From: Anaerolineae bacterium
GTDB lineage: Bacteria > Chloroflexota > Anaerolineae > Aggregatilineales > Aggregatilineaceae
Direction: 5' to 3'
Length of the DNA stretch: 64,000 nucleotides
Assembly: GCA_016926875.1 (NCBI GenBank)
Contig: JAFGNU010000040.1
Span: 62,001 to 126,000 of the forward strand
In this document: positions 18,595 through 27,961 of the stretch, piece after piece
How the letters are laid out: the number at the start of each line of letters is the position of its first letter
Position numbering within the stretch: position 1 is the stretch's first letter
Translations under genes and position numbers: made by a program
Notes under the pieces: generated by a model
What the model was told of the DNA's origin: nothing
The model's input: the letters and a program-made list of their open reading frames with translations, nothing else
Databases searched by the model: none

Positions 18595-19428
18595 TTAAAA
18601 ACCAACCTCCCCAACACCCCCCAAAACAGAAAAACCAACACTCCCCGCGATATTATCGTCTATATTACTAATGTTTTCCAACAGACCAGGATAGACGCCT
18701 CGATCACACAACGACCGATACTCACAAAAACGACAGCGCGATTCATCAGCCGTCATCGACCATGCACTCCCATCACCCAATGTCAGGATTTCCCGAATCA
18801 AACCCGACAGGTAATCACAATCAACAGCTAATCGCTTTGAATTATAATCAAACACAACCGGCTCTAACGGGGCAGCAGCAACCCAATAGACCATCGAAAC
18901 CTGTTCCGGCAGCAAATTCCCACCAGACAGCCCAGTTCCCGAAGACACGAGCACAAACGGGTACACACGTGTCTGCAAGCGCGCCAAAAACCATTGTCGG
19001 GATGGCTCCCGGTGATACGTTTTCCAGTCAAAAATAACCACACGCTCACCAGAGACAACCACCAGCAGATCATACATCGCAACTAAACGCGCGCCTGCTA
19101 TCTCCACAGACAGGGAAAACTCCGGGTAGCGCCGTCCCGGTAGATCATGCAAATAATCGAAATGCAAATAGTCACGCCACCACGCCGAAAGCTCAGCATC
19201 ACCCGCAACAGTAGCCGCCAGCATCGCCGAGTCCATGCCCAGTTGGTGACGTTCAATCAGGCGGTGAAAACGCGCGCCGCGCTCAAGATGGCGCTCGTAC
19301 TCCAGCACAGGCTCAGCCTGGACACCGGGCCACGCCTGCGCCTGAAAATGGCGCAACTGGAAGCGGCGCGGGCAATCAACATAATCCTGCAAGTTGCTCT
19401 GGCTAAACTGAAAATTAGCTGGTAACAT
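18595..19428 (-). CDS. Stand-alone AddB-like Fe-S PD-(D/E)XK nuclease
   Basis: 277 residues. It resembles the C-terminal nuclease domain of AddB/Cas4. Cys19 ('DCPRRFQ') plus Cys232, Cys235 and Cys241 ('CRFCEYRSLC') make the C...CxxCxxxxxC arrangement that holds a 4Fe-4S cluster in AddB. The catalytic core shows 'AMYDLL', 'VIFDWKTY' (D-x-K) and 'QTRVYPF' (the RecB-family QxxxY motif). No helicase is fused, so together with the two upstream genes it forms a complete AddAB-like set on three polypeptides. A Cas4 of a CRISPR system is unlikely, with no cas genes or arrays in view. The last 30 residues are Gly/Val-rich and look like a tail. Confidence 0.85.
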   Translation of the reverse strand: MLPANFQFSQSNLQDYVDCPRRFQLRHFQAQAWPGVQAEPVLEYERHLERGARFHRLIERHQLGMDSAMLAATVAGDAELSAWWRDYLHFDYLHDLPGRRYPEFSLSVEIAGARLVAMYDLLVVVSGERVVIFDWKTYHREPSRQWFLARLQTRVYPFVLVSSGTGLSGGNLLPEQVSMVYWVAAAPLEPVVFDYNSKRLAVDCDYLSGLIREILTLGDGSAWSMTADESRCRFCEYRSLCDRGVYPGLLENISNIDDNIAGSVGFSVLGGVGEVGF

Positions 19429-19449
19429 TGTTATGTTACACCTATGGCT

Positions 19450-21798
19450 CTACCCAACATCAAACTCACTTGTGCCCACATAGTTGCCCAACGCAACTAA
19501 CGGCAGCGCCGGCTGATTTGCCAGCCCACGCTGCCAGAAACGGCCCATGTTCCAGGTGATGATCAATTCCTGCCGAGCGCGCGTAATACCTACATACAGC
19601 AGCCGCAACCGCTCGCGCGTATAATCTGCCCGCGCCCGAAGCGACGCCTCGCCTTCAATATAAGACGATAGTTCGCTCCCGCTCAAAGCTTCAAGTTGGG
19701 CCAACGCCTCCGCTTCAAAGTTGAGATTATCACGTACATACCAGCGCTCACCGATATACGGATCGTAGGGCAAAGCGGAAGGAAAGCCGTAGTTGCTGAC
19801 CGCCATCAAATACACACGGTCCCACTCCAACCCTTTGGCGGCATGCATGGTTGCAACCGTCACCACGCCGGGCTTTGGCTCATAGCCCGCTTCGGCATCA
19901 TCAAAACCGATGAACCGGCGCTCGTTACTGCTAATAACACGCAGTTCTTCGACAAAATGCGACAGCCGCCAATCGGGATGACTCTCAGCCATGCCGCGCA
20001 GCAGCACCGCTACTTTATAGCCAAGCGCGACGTCCGCCGGATCGGCAAACAAGTCCTGCGTGATCGTCAGCACAAGCTGGTCAACCGGCAAACCGGATGC
20101 TTCAAGCCAGCGCCGCACCAGCACACGCAGGGCCGCCAGATCATCCACCAGCCAGGGGTACTCGTCCGGGATATCGCCGGAGGCAATATCCACCTCACCG
20201 ACAACAGGCCACAGGAAATCCTCAATATTGCGCAGGCGCGCAAACACGTCAGTGATCGTCTGCTTGAGGTCTGGATTTCCCTTCACAAGCTCCCGGTGAG
20301 TGTCCGGCATCAACGCCCAGTACAGGCGCTTAAGCTGCCGCAGGTCCGCCGGTTTAACCAGATATTCGAGCACCGTCTGCATCAACGTCACCGCTTGACG
20401 GGTCGCGGACGTGCTGCGCAGCAGTTCTTCAAAACGTATATCACGCTTGCGCAGCATTTCGGCGAGTTTAAAGCCCCGGCTGTTTTCGGGCACCAGGACG
20501 GCAACAGTAGGCCGCTCATCTTCAGGTAGCTGCGCGATCTCCTGCAACCAGCTCAACAGCGCAAAGTCTTCTCCATCCACCACCATGTCCAGTTCTTGAT
20601 CCGGCGTGATCTTGTGATCAGGCTGATACTGGATGTGAATCAGCGCGTCGGCATCGGAGGGATTGGGTTGGGGATCGCCGTCTGGCGTGCAGCGAATGAT
20701 CCCCCGGCGAATGCCCCGTCGCGAATCTTCCTTGAGATCAAATGCGTCCCGCACCTCTGGGGTAGGGTGCTCCTCGACCGTCCAGCGAACCAGCTCGTTT
20801 GCCAGCGCGACAATCGATGGGGCAGAACGCCCCGACACCGACAGTGGATACTCAACAACGCCCGGATTCTGCTCCTCGTCAAGAAAATCAAGAAGGTAGC
20901 CCGGATCGGCAGTTGTAAAGGTGGTGTTGATCGCCTGGTTCGGATCGCCCACACGCACCCAGTTTTTATCCCCGCCAAGCAGGGATAACATCTGTTCCTG
21001 CAACCGGCTGCTGTCTTGCGCTTCGTCTTCCAGGATGTAAGGCCAGCGATCCCGCAAACGATCCAGGTATCCCCGGTCCATATCCAATGCCTGCAAGGCC
21101 AGCCGCACCAGATCGTCAAAATCGACCGCGCCGCGATACGCCAGGCTGCGCTGATAATCAGCGTACACATCCACGGCAAAGCGAGCCAGATCGAACGAGC
21201 TATCCGACACTTGCTGCAAGCCTGCGTACAAGGACTCCGGGCCCACCCGTAAGTCCTTTGCGCGCTTGACAAACCGGGTTGTCAGAGTGGCAAGGTCCTG
21301 TTCGAAGTGGCGGCGGGCAGATCGTTCATTCACATCACCCGACATGTCCACGTAACCGCTCAACCGCTCCCACCATTCGGCGAAGCGCTGGCCAACAATA
21401 TCGCGCTGGATGTCCAGCGACAACCGCTCGTCCAGAATGACAAAATCTTCGGCCAACCCCACCAGCGCCGGACGCTCGCGGACAATATCATGCGCCAACC
21501 CATGCAGCGTGCGGACACGGTAGCCAACGTAGGGCAGCAAACCATACTGTTCGCGCAATAACCGGTCAATACGCGCCTGGAAGCTGTTTACCGCTGTGTT
21601 TGTGAAAGTAACTACCAGCACCTCCTGGCTACGATTGAGATCAAGACGCTGATCGTAGATCAGACGAGCAGCCAGGTGTGCCAGCGTATAGGTTTTGCCG
21701 CTGCCGGGCACCGCCGCAATACCAACCCTGCCATGCGTATACTCCAAAACGATTTTCTCTTGCTCCAGTCGCAGCCCGAGAGATGCCGCATCGATCAT
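19450..21798 (-). CDS. UvrD/AddA-type superfamily 1 helicase
   Basis: 782 residues. SF1 motifs in order: motif I 'VPGSGKTYTL' near residue 30, Ia 'VVTFTNTAVNSFQ', II 'EDEAQDSS', III 'VGDPNQAI', V 'TMHAAKGLEWDRVYL' and VI 'LLYVGITRARQEL'. It is shorter than AddA (about 1200) and lacks a nuclease domain, so it would be the motor only. In the II motif the first Asp-Glu-x-x pair is EDEAQD, normal for the family. The start overlaps the stop of the upstream AddB-like gene by 4 bp. Likely unwinds DNA at double-strand breaks with its two operon partners. Confidence 0.92.
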   Translation of the reverse strand: MIDAASLGLRLEQEKIVLEYTHGRVGIAAVPGSGKTYTLAHLAARLIYDQRLDLNRSQEVLVVTFTNTAVNSFQARIDRLLREQYGLLPYVGYRVRTLHGLAHDIVRERPALVGLAEDFVILDERLSLDIQRDIVGQRFAEWWERLSGYVDMSGDVNERSARRHFEQDLATLTTRFVKRAKDLRVGPESLYAGLQQVSDSSFDLARFAVDVYADYQRSLAYRGAVDFDDLVRLALQALDMDRGYLDRLRDRWPYILEDEAQDSSRLQEQMLSLLGGDKNWVRVGDPNQAINTTFTTADPGYLLDFLDEEQNPGVVEYPLSVSGRSAPSIVALANELVRWTVEEHPTPEVRDAFDLKEDSRRGIRRGIIRCTPDGDPQPNPSDADALIHIQYQPDHKITPDQELDMVVDGEDFALLSWLQEIAQLPEDERPTVAVLVPENSRGFKLAEMLRKRDIRFEELLRSTSATRQAVTLMQTVLEYLVKPADLRQLKRLYWALMPDTHRELVKGNPDLKQTITDVFARLRNIEDFLWPVVGEVDIASGDIPDEYPWLVDDLAALRVLVRRWLEASGLPVDQLVLTITQDLFADPADVALGYKVAVLLRGMAESHPDWRLSHFVEELRVISSNERRFIGFDDAEAGYEPKPGVVTVATMHAAKGLEWDRVYLMAVSNYGFPSALPYDPYIGERWYVRDNLNFEAEALAQLEALSGSELSSYIEGEASLRARADYTRERLRLLYVGITRARQELIITWNMGRFWQRGLANQPALPLVALGNYVGTSEFDVG

Positions 21799-23870
21799 GA
21801 GCGCAGCCCTCCTGGCGCAGGATAGCGCTGCACAAGCTGCTGAAAAGCCCGTAATAGCGGGCCACGCTGCTCGTAACCGCTAATGCCCAGATTTGAAATG
21901 GAAATATAAATAGTTCTGTTGCATCGCCTGACTAAACCTGTTACCAGGCGACATAGTGCATCACGCCGGGCAGCAAATTCGAGGTCATCGGTCCAGTTTT
22001 GATCGGGTGGATAGCTCCTGGTCAATACATACGGGTGTGTTAGCGGCTGCTCAAGGCGTTCCCACCAGTAATCACTGCCTGCGTCCAGCCAGAACTGATA
22101 ATCCACCCGGCGATTGCGCATCAAAAACGTGTAGGCAGGCGCAAGAAAGACGGCGTCCTTCTCCTCGTCCCGCCAGCTTGCCACGTACAGCGCGGCCAGC
22201 ATACCCTGGTGCGCCAGCGAAAAATACTCATACAACACCGCCGACCAGTCCTCAACGTCATGATACATAGATATCGTCTGGCGAAATTTCCGGCCTGATT
22301 CGACCAGCTCCGCCACCACACGCCCGGCGTCCAGGTTCGTGTGAAAGCTGTAACCGGGCTGCGCCAGCACGTCACCAAACAGGCGGCTTAAAAAGTGATC
22401 CGGTGGGAACCGCTCCGCGCCCGAACCGTATTCAAGCAGCCACTCGCGCAGCCGGTGATACCTCTCGCCAACCTGAAAAGTGATACGTTGTTGAATATCC
22501 GACTTGATAATATCAAATGATCCCAAATCGTCACGGCTCGGCCTGTACACGATCTGCGTTAACAACCAAGCGCGGACCGGGTCCAATCCGTCGATTGTCT
22601 CCTGGAGTGCATGGGTAACATCGTCCACTGGCGGGCGATAACTCCATTCCGGGTGTGCCAGGGCCATCAGAGTCAGGATCGCGCGGGCTGCCGGTTCGTC
22701 ACGAAGAGCGCGCGAGGGTCGATGTGACACCGTCTCGATACCGCGCTCGTTCAACCGCGTGCTAAGCCCAAACCGCAGCGCGTCGCCCAGAAACGGCGCC
22801 AACACAACGATCTCGCGCGGTGGCACCCCACTGTCAACCAAACCGGCGATGCTATCGACAACCCAATCGATCATCTCCGGGTAAAACCTGAACGACTCGT
22901 ATACAAGGCCCTCAAGCGGGTTCACGTCCGGCTGCACTGGTTTTTCTCGACCGGGATCAAGCAGCACTGCCAGATCGCCGGTCAGTGCAACCATCACTGG
23001 AGACGTGTTTACCGGATCGCGCCAGACCTGAGTATCCGCACACAGTTCTTTCAGTTCGTACATGCCGCCCGGATCGGCGCCCAGGAAAACGCGATACCCG
23101 GCGTCGGTATCGTAGAGCAGCAGCGCCGAGTCCAGGTCATCCCATGCCCAGCGGATAAAATCCCCAACAACCGGGAAGTTCTCTTCCAGGTTATCCCCAA
23201 TCAGGTGCCGATAGCGCTGTGTGAAATACACCCGGTAGAGGGGTTCGTTCAGCAAGAACTTGATGTAAAGTTCGATCTGAAACGAAAAGTCGAGAAAGCT
23301 AGTTTCCAGGCAGTAGTCCCGAAATTCTTGCGCTACATCCAGGCTGGCACGATACACCGGCGGACGGCTGGAATGACGATCTCCCCAGGCGGCAATGAGG
23401 CGGTCTGCGACCTCATCCAGCGGAAAGCTATTGACCGCTGCCTTAGAGAGATTATCTAGCGTCTGGCGCATGATATGAGCCGGTTCGAGGTTCAGGCTGT
23501 CAAATACACCAGTTCTGATCGCCGTGTTTACAAAACGCGCCATATAATATTGGGCGGTTTCGATTGTCAAAAAAATCGGTTCCCATTCAGGATGCGCAAA
23601 GCCTGCCTGTTTGGCGACCAGCGGCCAAAACGTTTCCAGGCCGCGCCGCGCCAACCCGCCAAGAGTTACCACGTCGATCTGCGCGCCGCCCGGCCAGTCT
23701 GGGGCGGTAAACGCCGCCTGGTATGGGCGTCCAAGCGCGCGCTGAGGAACCAGGACCAGCATCGTTTCCGGACCCGTTCCCTGAGCGAGCAGATCGCGAA
23801 TGTGCCGGAGGGCATAGGTAGTTTTCCCAACGCCAGCAGGTCCCTCGATAAACAGCGTGCGGGCAGCCAC
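21795..23870 (-). CDS. AddB-like helicase-fold subunit without nuclease domain
   Basis: 691 residues from a GTG at 23870; an in-frame stop lies three codons upstream and Walker A begins at residue ~10, so the start is forced. 'IEGPAGVGKTTYALR' is an intact Walker A. The rest has the SF1-like but degenerate look of AddB/RecC N-terminal regions ('VLVPQRALG', 'IVVLAPFLGDALRFGL', and a C-terminal 'CNRTIYISISNLGISGYEQRGPLLRAF'). No good motif II/III/VI set is visible, so unwinding activity is doubtful; in B. subtilis AddB the equivalent part recognises Chi and keeps ATP binding. Its nuclease half appears to be the separate gene at 18595-19428. Little sequence recognition, so the family call rests largely on context. 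Confidence 0.7.
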   Translation of the reverse strand: MAARTLFIEGPAGVGKTTYALRHIRDLLAQGTGPETMLVLVPQRALGRPYQAAFTAPDWPGGAQIDVVTLGGLARRGLETFWPLVAKQAGFAHPEWEPIFLTIETAQYYMARFVNTAIRTGVFDSLNLEPAHIMRQTLDNLSKAAVNSFPLDEVADRLIAAWGDRHSSRPPVYRASLDVAQEFRDYCLETSFLDFSFQIELYIKFLLNEPLYRVYFTQRYRHLIGDNLEENFPVVGDFIRWAWDDLDSALLLYDTDAGYRVFLGADPGGMYELKELCADTQVWRDPVNTSPVMVALTGDLAVLLDPGREKPVQPDVNPLEGLVYESFRFYPEMIDWVVDSIAGLVDSGVPPREIVVLAPFLGDALRFGLSTRLNERGIETVSHRPSRALRDEPAARAILTLMALAHPEWSYRPPVDDVTHALQETIDGLDPVRAWLLTQIVYRPSRDDLGSFDIIKSDIQQRITFQVGERYHRLREWLLEYGSGAERFPPDHFLSRLFGDVLAQPGYSFHTNLDAGRVVAELVESGRKFRQTISMYHDVEDWSAVLYEYFSLAHQGMLAALYVASWRDEEKDAVFLAPAYTFLMRNRRVDYQFWLDAGSDYWWERLEQPLTHPYVLTRSYPPDQNWTDDLEFAARRDALCRLVTGLVRRCNRTIYISISNLGISGYEQRGPLLRAFQQLVQRYPAPGGLRS

Positions 23871-23921
23871 AGGGTCTCACTTTCGATACAGGAAGACAAA
23901 ACGAATGTTCTGCACACAGAG

Positions 23922-23930
23922 AGTATAACA
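23922..23930 (-). promoter_or_regulatory. Candidate extended -10 promoter of the repair operon
   Basis: Minus-strand TGTTATACT fits an extended -10 (TGn-TATAAT); no clear -35. It is about 50 bp upstream of the GTG start of the AddB-like gene. Confidence 0.35.
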
Positions 23931-24021
23931 CCTTTTTTCGCACCTGGAGAAACACGCCCAACGCTGGTAGTATAGAGGGACTGACAGGTAAAAATCGACT
24001 CTTCACCAGCATATATAATAA

Positions 24022-24044
24022 CCCTAATTATTAGGGGGTATAAT
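24022..24044 (+). promoter_or_regulatory. Palindrome next to the -10 of the Ca2+ ATPase gene (operator candidate)
   Basis: CCCTAAT-T-ATTAGGG at 24022-24036 is a perfect 15-bp palindrome. It ends two bases before a perfect TATAAT (24039-24044) that lies about 40 bp upstream of the P-type ATPase start. The placement between the expected -35 and the -10 suits a repressor or MerR-type activator site. No regulator gene is adjacent. Confidence 0.5.
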
Positions 24045-24085
24045 ATATACTAAGTTCTGTACTGTAAAATTGCACGGCATATGAG

Positions 24086-26905
24086 ATGCACATGAGCAAC
24101 AGGACAGGAAGTCAACACCCAATCATGGAAACGAAAACCACAAAGCTATCCTGGCAATCCATGTCCCTAGAGGACGTCATCAACAGGCTAAAAACAGATG
24201 CCAGACAAGGTTTGACTGAAGAAGAAGCCACACAACGATTGATCCAGTACGGCCCCAACGCACTACGCGAACAACCTCGACCAACCCTCTGGCCGCGACT
24301 GCTGGCACAGTTCCAGAGTTTCGTCATCTATATCCTGATCTTTGCCGCGCTGCTATCTGCCGTTTTAGGCGACTGGGTTGAAGCCGCAGCGATTGCGACG
24401 ATTGTCGTGCTAAACGCGGTGCTGGGCGTGGTTCAGGAAGGGCGTGCGGAGCAGGCGCTTGCCGCCCTGCGAAAGCTGACATCACCGGATGCGATCGTGA
24501 TCAGGAGCGGGCATCAACGGGTTGTCCCGGCGAATGAACTGGTTCCCGGTGACATCGTGGTGCTTGAAGCCGGGAACCACATCCCGGCAGATGTGCGGTT
24601 GATCGAAGCTGTGAACCTGAAGGTTGACGAGGCGTCGCTCACTGGAGAATCAGTGCCGGTTGACAAGCAGGCAGATGTACGTGTCAGCAGTGATGCCATC
24701 CTGGGCGATCACAAAAATATGGCCTATATGAGTACCACGGCCACCTATGGGCGCGGTAAAGCGGTTGTTGTCAGCACGGGGATGCAAACTGAGATCGGCA
24801 AGATTGCAGATATGATCCAGTCAACGGAGGAGGAAGAAACCCCCTTACAGCAGCGGCTGGATCAGCTTGGCCGCACACTGAGCCTTGGAGCGCTGGTGAT
24901 CTGTTTACTGGTGGGGGTTGTCATCTTCGCGCGCGAAACAACATCCGGCGAATTCGAATTGATCGAGGCTATTAAGGACTCGCTCATGACGGCAGTAGCG
25001 CTGGCAATCGCTGCCGTACCAGAAGGCCTGCCTGCTATTGTAACCATCAACCTAGCCATCGGTATGCGCGAAATGATCCGCCGCAATGCATTGATCCGCC
25101 GGCTGCCCGCCGTCGAAACATTGGGCAGCGCGTCGGCGATCTGCTCCGACAAAACCGGCACGCTAACCCAAAACCAGATGACGGCAGTGCGATTGTATGT
25201 GGCCGGGCTGCGCCTGGATGTAACCGGCAAGGGATACGAGCCGGACGGGCGTTTTCATCGAAACGGAGAGGAAAGCGTCGATATCACACGTTACCCGGAG
25301 ATCTGCCGCTTGTTGATGGGCGCACTGCTGGCGAGTGACGCTCGCCTGGAAACAAGCGGTTCTGAACAGCCAAACGGTTATCACATGATCGGCGACCCCA
25401 CCGAGGGCGCGCTGGTCGTGGCCGCTGCCAAAGCGAACATGTGGCGCGAGAAGGCAGAGTCGTATTATCCGCGCGTTGCCGAAGTGCCATTTGACTCAGT
25501 ACGAAAACGCATGAGCACGATCCATAAAGATGTGGATGGGCACGGCTATGTTGTGTTCACCAAAGGCGCGCCTGAAATTGTGCTCGAGCTTTGTGACACT
25601 ATCCTCGAAAACGGAAAGAACGCACTGCTCACCGCCGCACGACGCGAGCATATCCGCAACGTCAATCGTGATATGGCACACGAAGCACTGCGCGTGCTGG
25701 CGGTAGCCCAGCGGGAAATCGACGAGCTGCCCGCAGAAGTTTCCTCAGAAACGATTGAGCAGCACCTGACGTTGATCGGCCTGGTAGCGATGATCGATCC
25801 GGCTCGCCCCGAAGTCAAACCCGCCATCGACAAAGCGCGGCGCGCCGGAATCCGGACGGTCATGGTCACCGGTGATTATCCGGATACGGCCCGCGCCATT
25901 GCCAGCGAAATTGATCTGCTGCGGGAAGACGGACGTGTGATCAGCGGGGTCGAACTTGAGCAAATGCCGGACGAGGAATTGATCGACATCATCGAGGATG
26001 TGGATGTCTTTGCGCGGGTGTCACCAGAACACAAAGTTCGCATTGTCGAAGCGCTGCGCGCACGCGATCATGTGGTGGCTATGACCGGCGACGGGGTGAA
26101 CGATGCCCCGGCGCTCAAACGCGCCAGCATTGGCGTAGCGATGGGGATCACCGGCACGGACGTTTCCAAGGAAACAGCGGACATGGTGCTGACCGATGAC
26201 AACTATGTGAGCATTGTGTCTGCTGTTGAGCAAGGCCGCGTAATTTACTCGAACATCCGCAAGTTTGTCTATTTTCTGCTAAGCTGCAACCTGGCCGAAA
26301 TCGCGGTGATTTTCCTGGCAACGCTGGCCGGGGCGCCCTCGCCGCTAACACCGATCCAGCTTCTATGGCTCAACCTGCTGACCGATGGCGCTCCGGCGCT
26401 GGCGCTGGGTGTTGAAAAGGGCGATCCCGACATCATGGATCATCCACCGCGGCCAGCCAAAGAACCCATTATCAACCGGGATATGCAGATCGGCATGCTG
26501 ATCCAGACGGTTGTTATTACTATCGCCACGTTGAGCGCATTCGCGATTGGCCGCTATCTCGACCCCGATAGCTGGGACCTGGCTAGGACCATGGCATTCG
26601 TCACGCTGTCAACGTCCGAACTGGTCCGGGCATACACCACGCGCTCAGAGTTGTCGGCACTGCTCAAAATCGGCGTTTTCACGAATAAGTACATGCAGTA
26701 TGCCGTCTCAACATCCGTCGCCTTGCTGCTGCTGGTGATTTACGTTCCGTTCCTGCGGGATGTGTTCAACACGCTGCCCCTATCGCTGGTGCACTGGTTC
26801 TACATTCTGCCGTTAATCTTGCTGCCGTCCATTGTGGCGGAGATAACCAAAGCATATCTGCGAGGGCTGCACGCCAAAGAGCGCGCCGCGCAGCTCGCCG
26901 GTTAA
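24086..26905 (+). CDS. P-type Ca2+-transporting ATPase (P2A, SERCA-like)
   Basis: Up to 939 residues. Starts at 24086, 24092 and 24125 are all possible; no ribosome site decides it. Actuator motif 'DEASLTGESVPV', phosphorylation site 'CSDKTGTLTQ', N-domain 'FTKGAPE', hinge 'GDGVNDAPALKRASIGVAMG', and about ten membrane helices. Ion-site residues of SERCA are kept: 'AAVPEGLPA' in helix 4, 'SCNLAEI' in helix 5 (Asn and Glu) and 'WLNLLTDGAPALALG' in helix 6 (Asn, Asp). So calcium export is the best call over Mg or heavy metals. N-terminal cation-ATPase domain present ('ARQGLTEEEATQRLIQYGPN'). Single-gene unit, with the palindromic site upstream. Confidence 0.93.
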   Translation: MHMSNRTGSQHPIMETKTTKLSWQSMSLEDVINRLKTDARQGLTEEEATQRLIQYGPNALREQPRPTLWPRLLAQFQSFVIYILIFAALLSAVLGDWVEAAAIATIVVLNAVLGVVQEGRAEQALAALRKLTSPDAIVIRSGHQRVVPANELVPGDIVVLEAGNHIPADVRLIEAVNLKVDEASLTGESVPVDKQADVRVSSDAILGDHKNMAYMSTTATYGRGKAVVVSTGMQTEIGKIADMIQSTEEEETPLQQRLDQLGRTLSLGALVICLLVGVVIFARETTSGEFELIEAIKDSLMTAVALAIAAVPEGLPAIVTINLAIGMREMIRRNALIRRLPAVETLGSASAICSDKTGTLTQNQMTAVRLYVAGLRLDVTGKGYEPDGRFHRNGEESVDITRYPEICRLLMGALLASDARLETSGSEQPNGYHMIGDPTEGALVVAAAKANMWREKAESYYPRVAEVPFDSVRKRMSTIHKDVDGHGYVVFTKGAPEIVLELCDTILENGKNALLTAARREHIRNVNRDMAHEALRVLAVAQREIDELPAEVSSETIEQHLTLIGLVAMIDPARPEVKPAIDKARRAGIRTVMVTGDYPDTARAIASEIDLLREDGRVISGVELEQMPDEELIDIIEDVDVFARVSPEHKVRIVEALRARDHVVAMTGDGVNDAPALKRASIGVAMGITGTDVSKETADMVLTDDNYVSIVSAVEQGRVIYSNIRKFVYFLLSCNLAEIAVIFLATLAGAPSPLTPIQLLWLNLLTDGAPALALGVEKGDPDIMDHPPRPAKEPIINRDMQIGMLIQTVVITIATLSAFAIGRYLDPDSWDLARTMAFVTLSTSELVRAYTTRSELSALLKIGVFTNKYMQYAVSTSVALLLLVIYVPFLRDVFNTLPLSLVHWFYILPLILLPSIVAEITKAYLRGLHAKERAAQLAG

Positions 26906-26950
26906 GTGCTTTGCCTGCAACCGAAAGTCTGACAACGCTGCCTTTTTGAA

Positions 26951-26980
26951 GATGTTGTTGGCGAATTCACCGACAACATC
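26951..26980. repeat. Perfect inverted repeat between ATPase and DUF1963 genes
   Basis: GATGTTGTTGG (26951-26961) pairs with CCGACAACATC (26970-26980) over 11 positions including one T-G, with an 8-nt loop. There is no T-tract after it on either strand. It lies inside a 34-codon open stretch (about 26936-27037) that may be the end of a decayed gene. Confidence 0.55.
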
Positions 26981-27082
26981 AACCTGGAATACGTCCCGTG
27001 TGACCTAGACAGCTTGCTGGCGCAATTTGGCCTATGGTAAGCTGGGACTGCTCGGGCATCCTGTCTGAGCGGCGGGTCGCTA

Positions 27083-27961
27083 GTGGAAGAAGTGGCTTTG
27101 AATTCACCCGATTACGTGCAGGCGATCATAAATTCAGCGTTGCCCTGTAAGGCGCAGTTGACCCAACTGGTACATCCTGCTGTGTTTGCCCGTTCATGCC
27201 CGGTTTCTCACAAGAAACTGCCAGCGGGCACGTCGCGATTGGGCGGGCTGCCCGCCCTGCCGCCTGGGATTCGTTGGCCGATGTGGCAGGGCAAGCCGCA
27301 GTCCTTTGTTGCGCAGATCAACCTGTCCGAACTGCCTGACTTTTCCGAGCGCCACCTGCTACCGCCGCACGGATGGCTGTTTTTCTTCTACAACTCGGCG
27401 CAGTCCACCACCGGCTTATACCGCTCCGAGCGCGAAAGTTTTAAGGTGATCTATGCGACGGAGCCGGTGCATGACGTGGAATCCCGCCCGACTCCTGGTG
27501 GATTGGGAAAGGTCGACCTTTTCCACCCGGTGTTTCTGTCGTTTTCGGTGGGGAACAGTGTGCCAGGCTGGGAGCATCCCACGTTGGAACGGTTGGGACT
27601 CCCGTTTGAGCAGTGCCTGGCCTATGCAGACGTGATCCGCCGCGCCCGGCAGGACGTAGCCGGGACTGGGTTTGCTCGCCATCAAATCTTGGGGTATCCC
27701 TCACCGATGCAGGCCACCGTTGCGCTGGACTGCGAACGCGCGCAGCGAGATTACTGGAAACTGGATCGCGTGCAGCAGGCAGCGTTGAGGCCACTCATCC
27801 TCGAGCACATAGACGATTGGGAACTACTGCTGCAAGTCGACTGCGATCCTGACGCAAAGATCAACTGGCCGGGCAGCGGGAGGGTGTACTACATGATCCG
27901 GCGGCAGGATTTGGCGCAGCGCGCGTTTGACCGGACGTGGTTTGTGCTCCAAAGCACATAG
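27083..27961 (+). CDS. DUF1963 (YwqG-like) protein
   Basis: 292 residues with a GTG start. It has the DUF1963 pattern 'SRLGGLPALPPGIRWP' followed by 'FVAQINLSELP' and 'LPPHGWLFFFYN' near residues 50-105. The second half has 'HQILGYPSPMQ' and a closing 'LLQVDCDPDAKINWPGSGRVYYMIRRQDLAQRAF', again family hallmarks. DUF1963 members are cytosolic proteins of undetermined function, widespread and usually solitary genes, as here. No promoter is evident except possibly in the 177 bp after the ATPase gene. Confidence 0.85.
   Translation: MEEVALNSPDYVQAIINSALPCKAQLTQLVHPAVFARSCPVSHKKLPAGTSRLGGLPALPPGIRWPMWQGKPQSFVAQINLSELPDFSERHLLPPHGWLFFFYNSAQSTTGLYRSERESFKVIYATEPVHDVESRPTPGGLGKVDLFHPVFLSFSVGNSVPGWEHPTLERLGLPFEQCLAYADVIRRARQDVAGTGFARHQILGYPSPMQATVALDCERAQRDYWKLDRVQQAALRPLILEHIDDWELLLQVDCDPDAKINWPGSGRVYYMIRRQDLAQRAFDRTWFVLQST

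Noticed and set aside
18595-19428. Cas4 of a CRISPR system
   Set aside because: No repeats with regular spacers and no cas genes in the window; context and the AddB-type cysteine spacing favour the recombination role.
19696-20529. 277-codon plus-strand frame
   Set aside because: Antisense of the UvrD-like helicase, which has all SF1 motifs.
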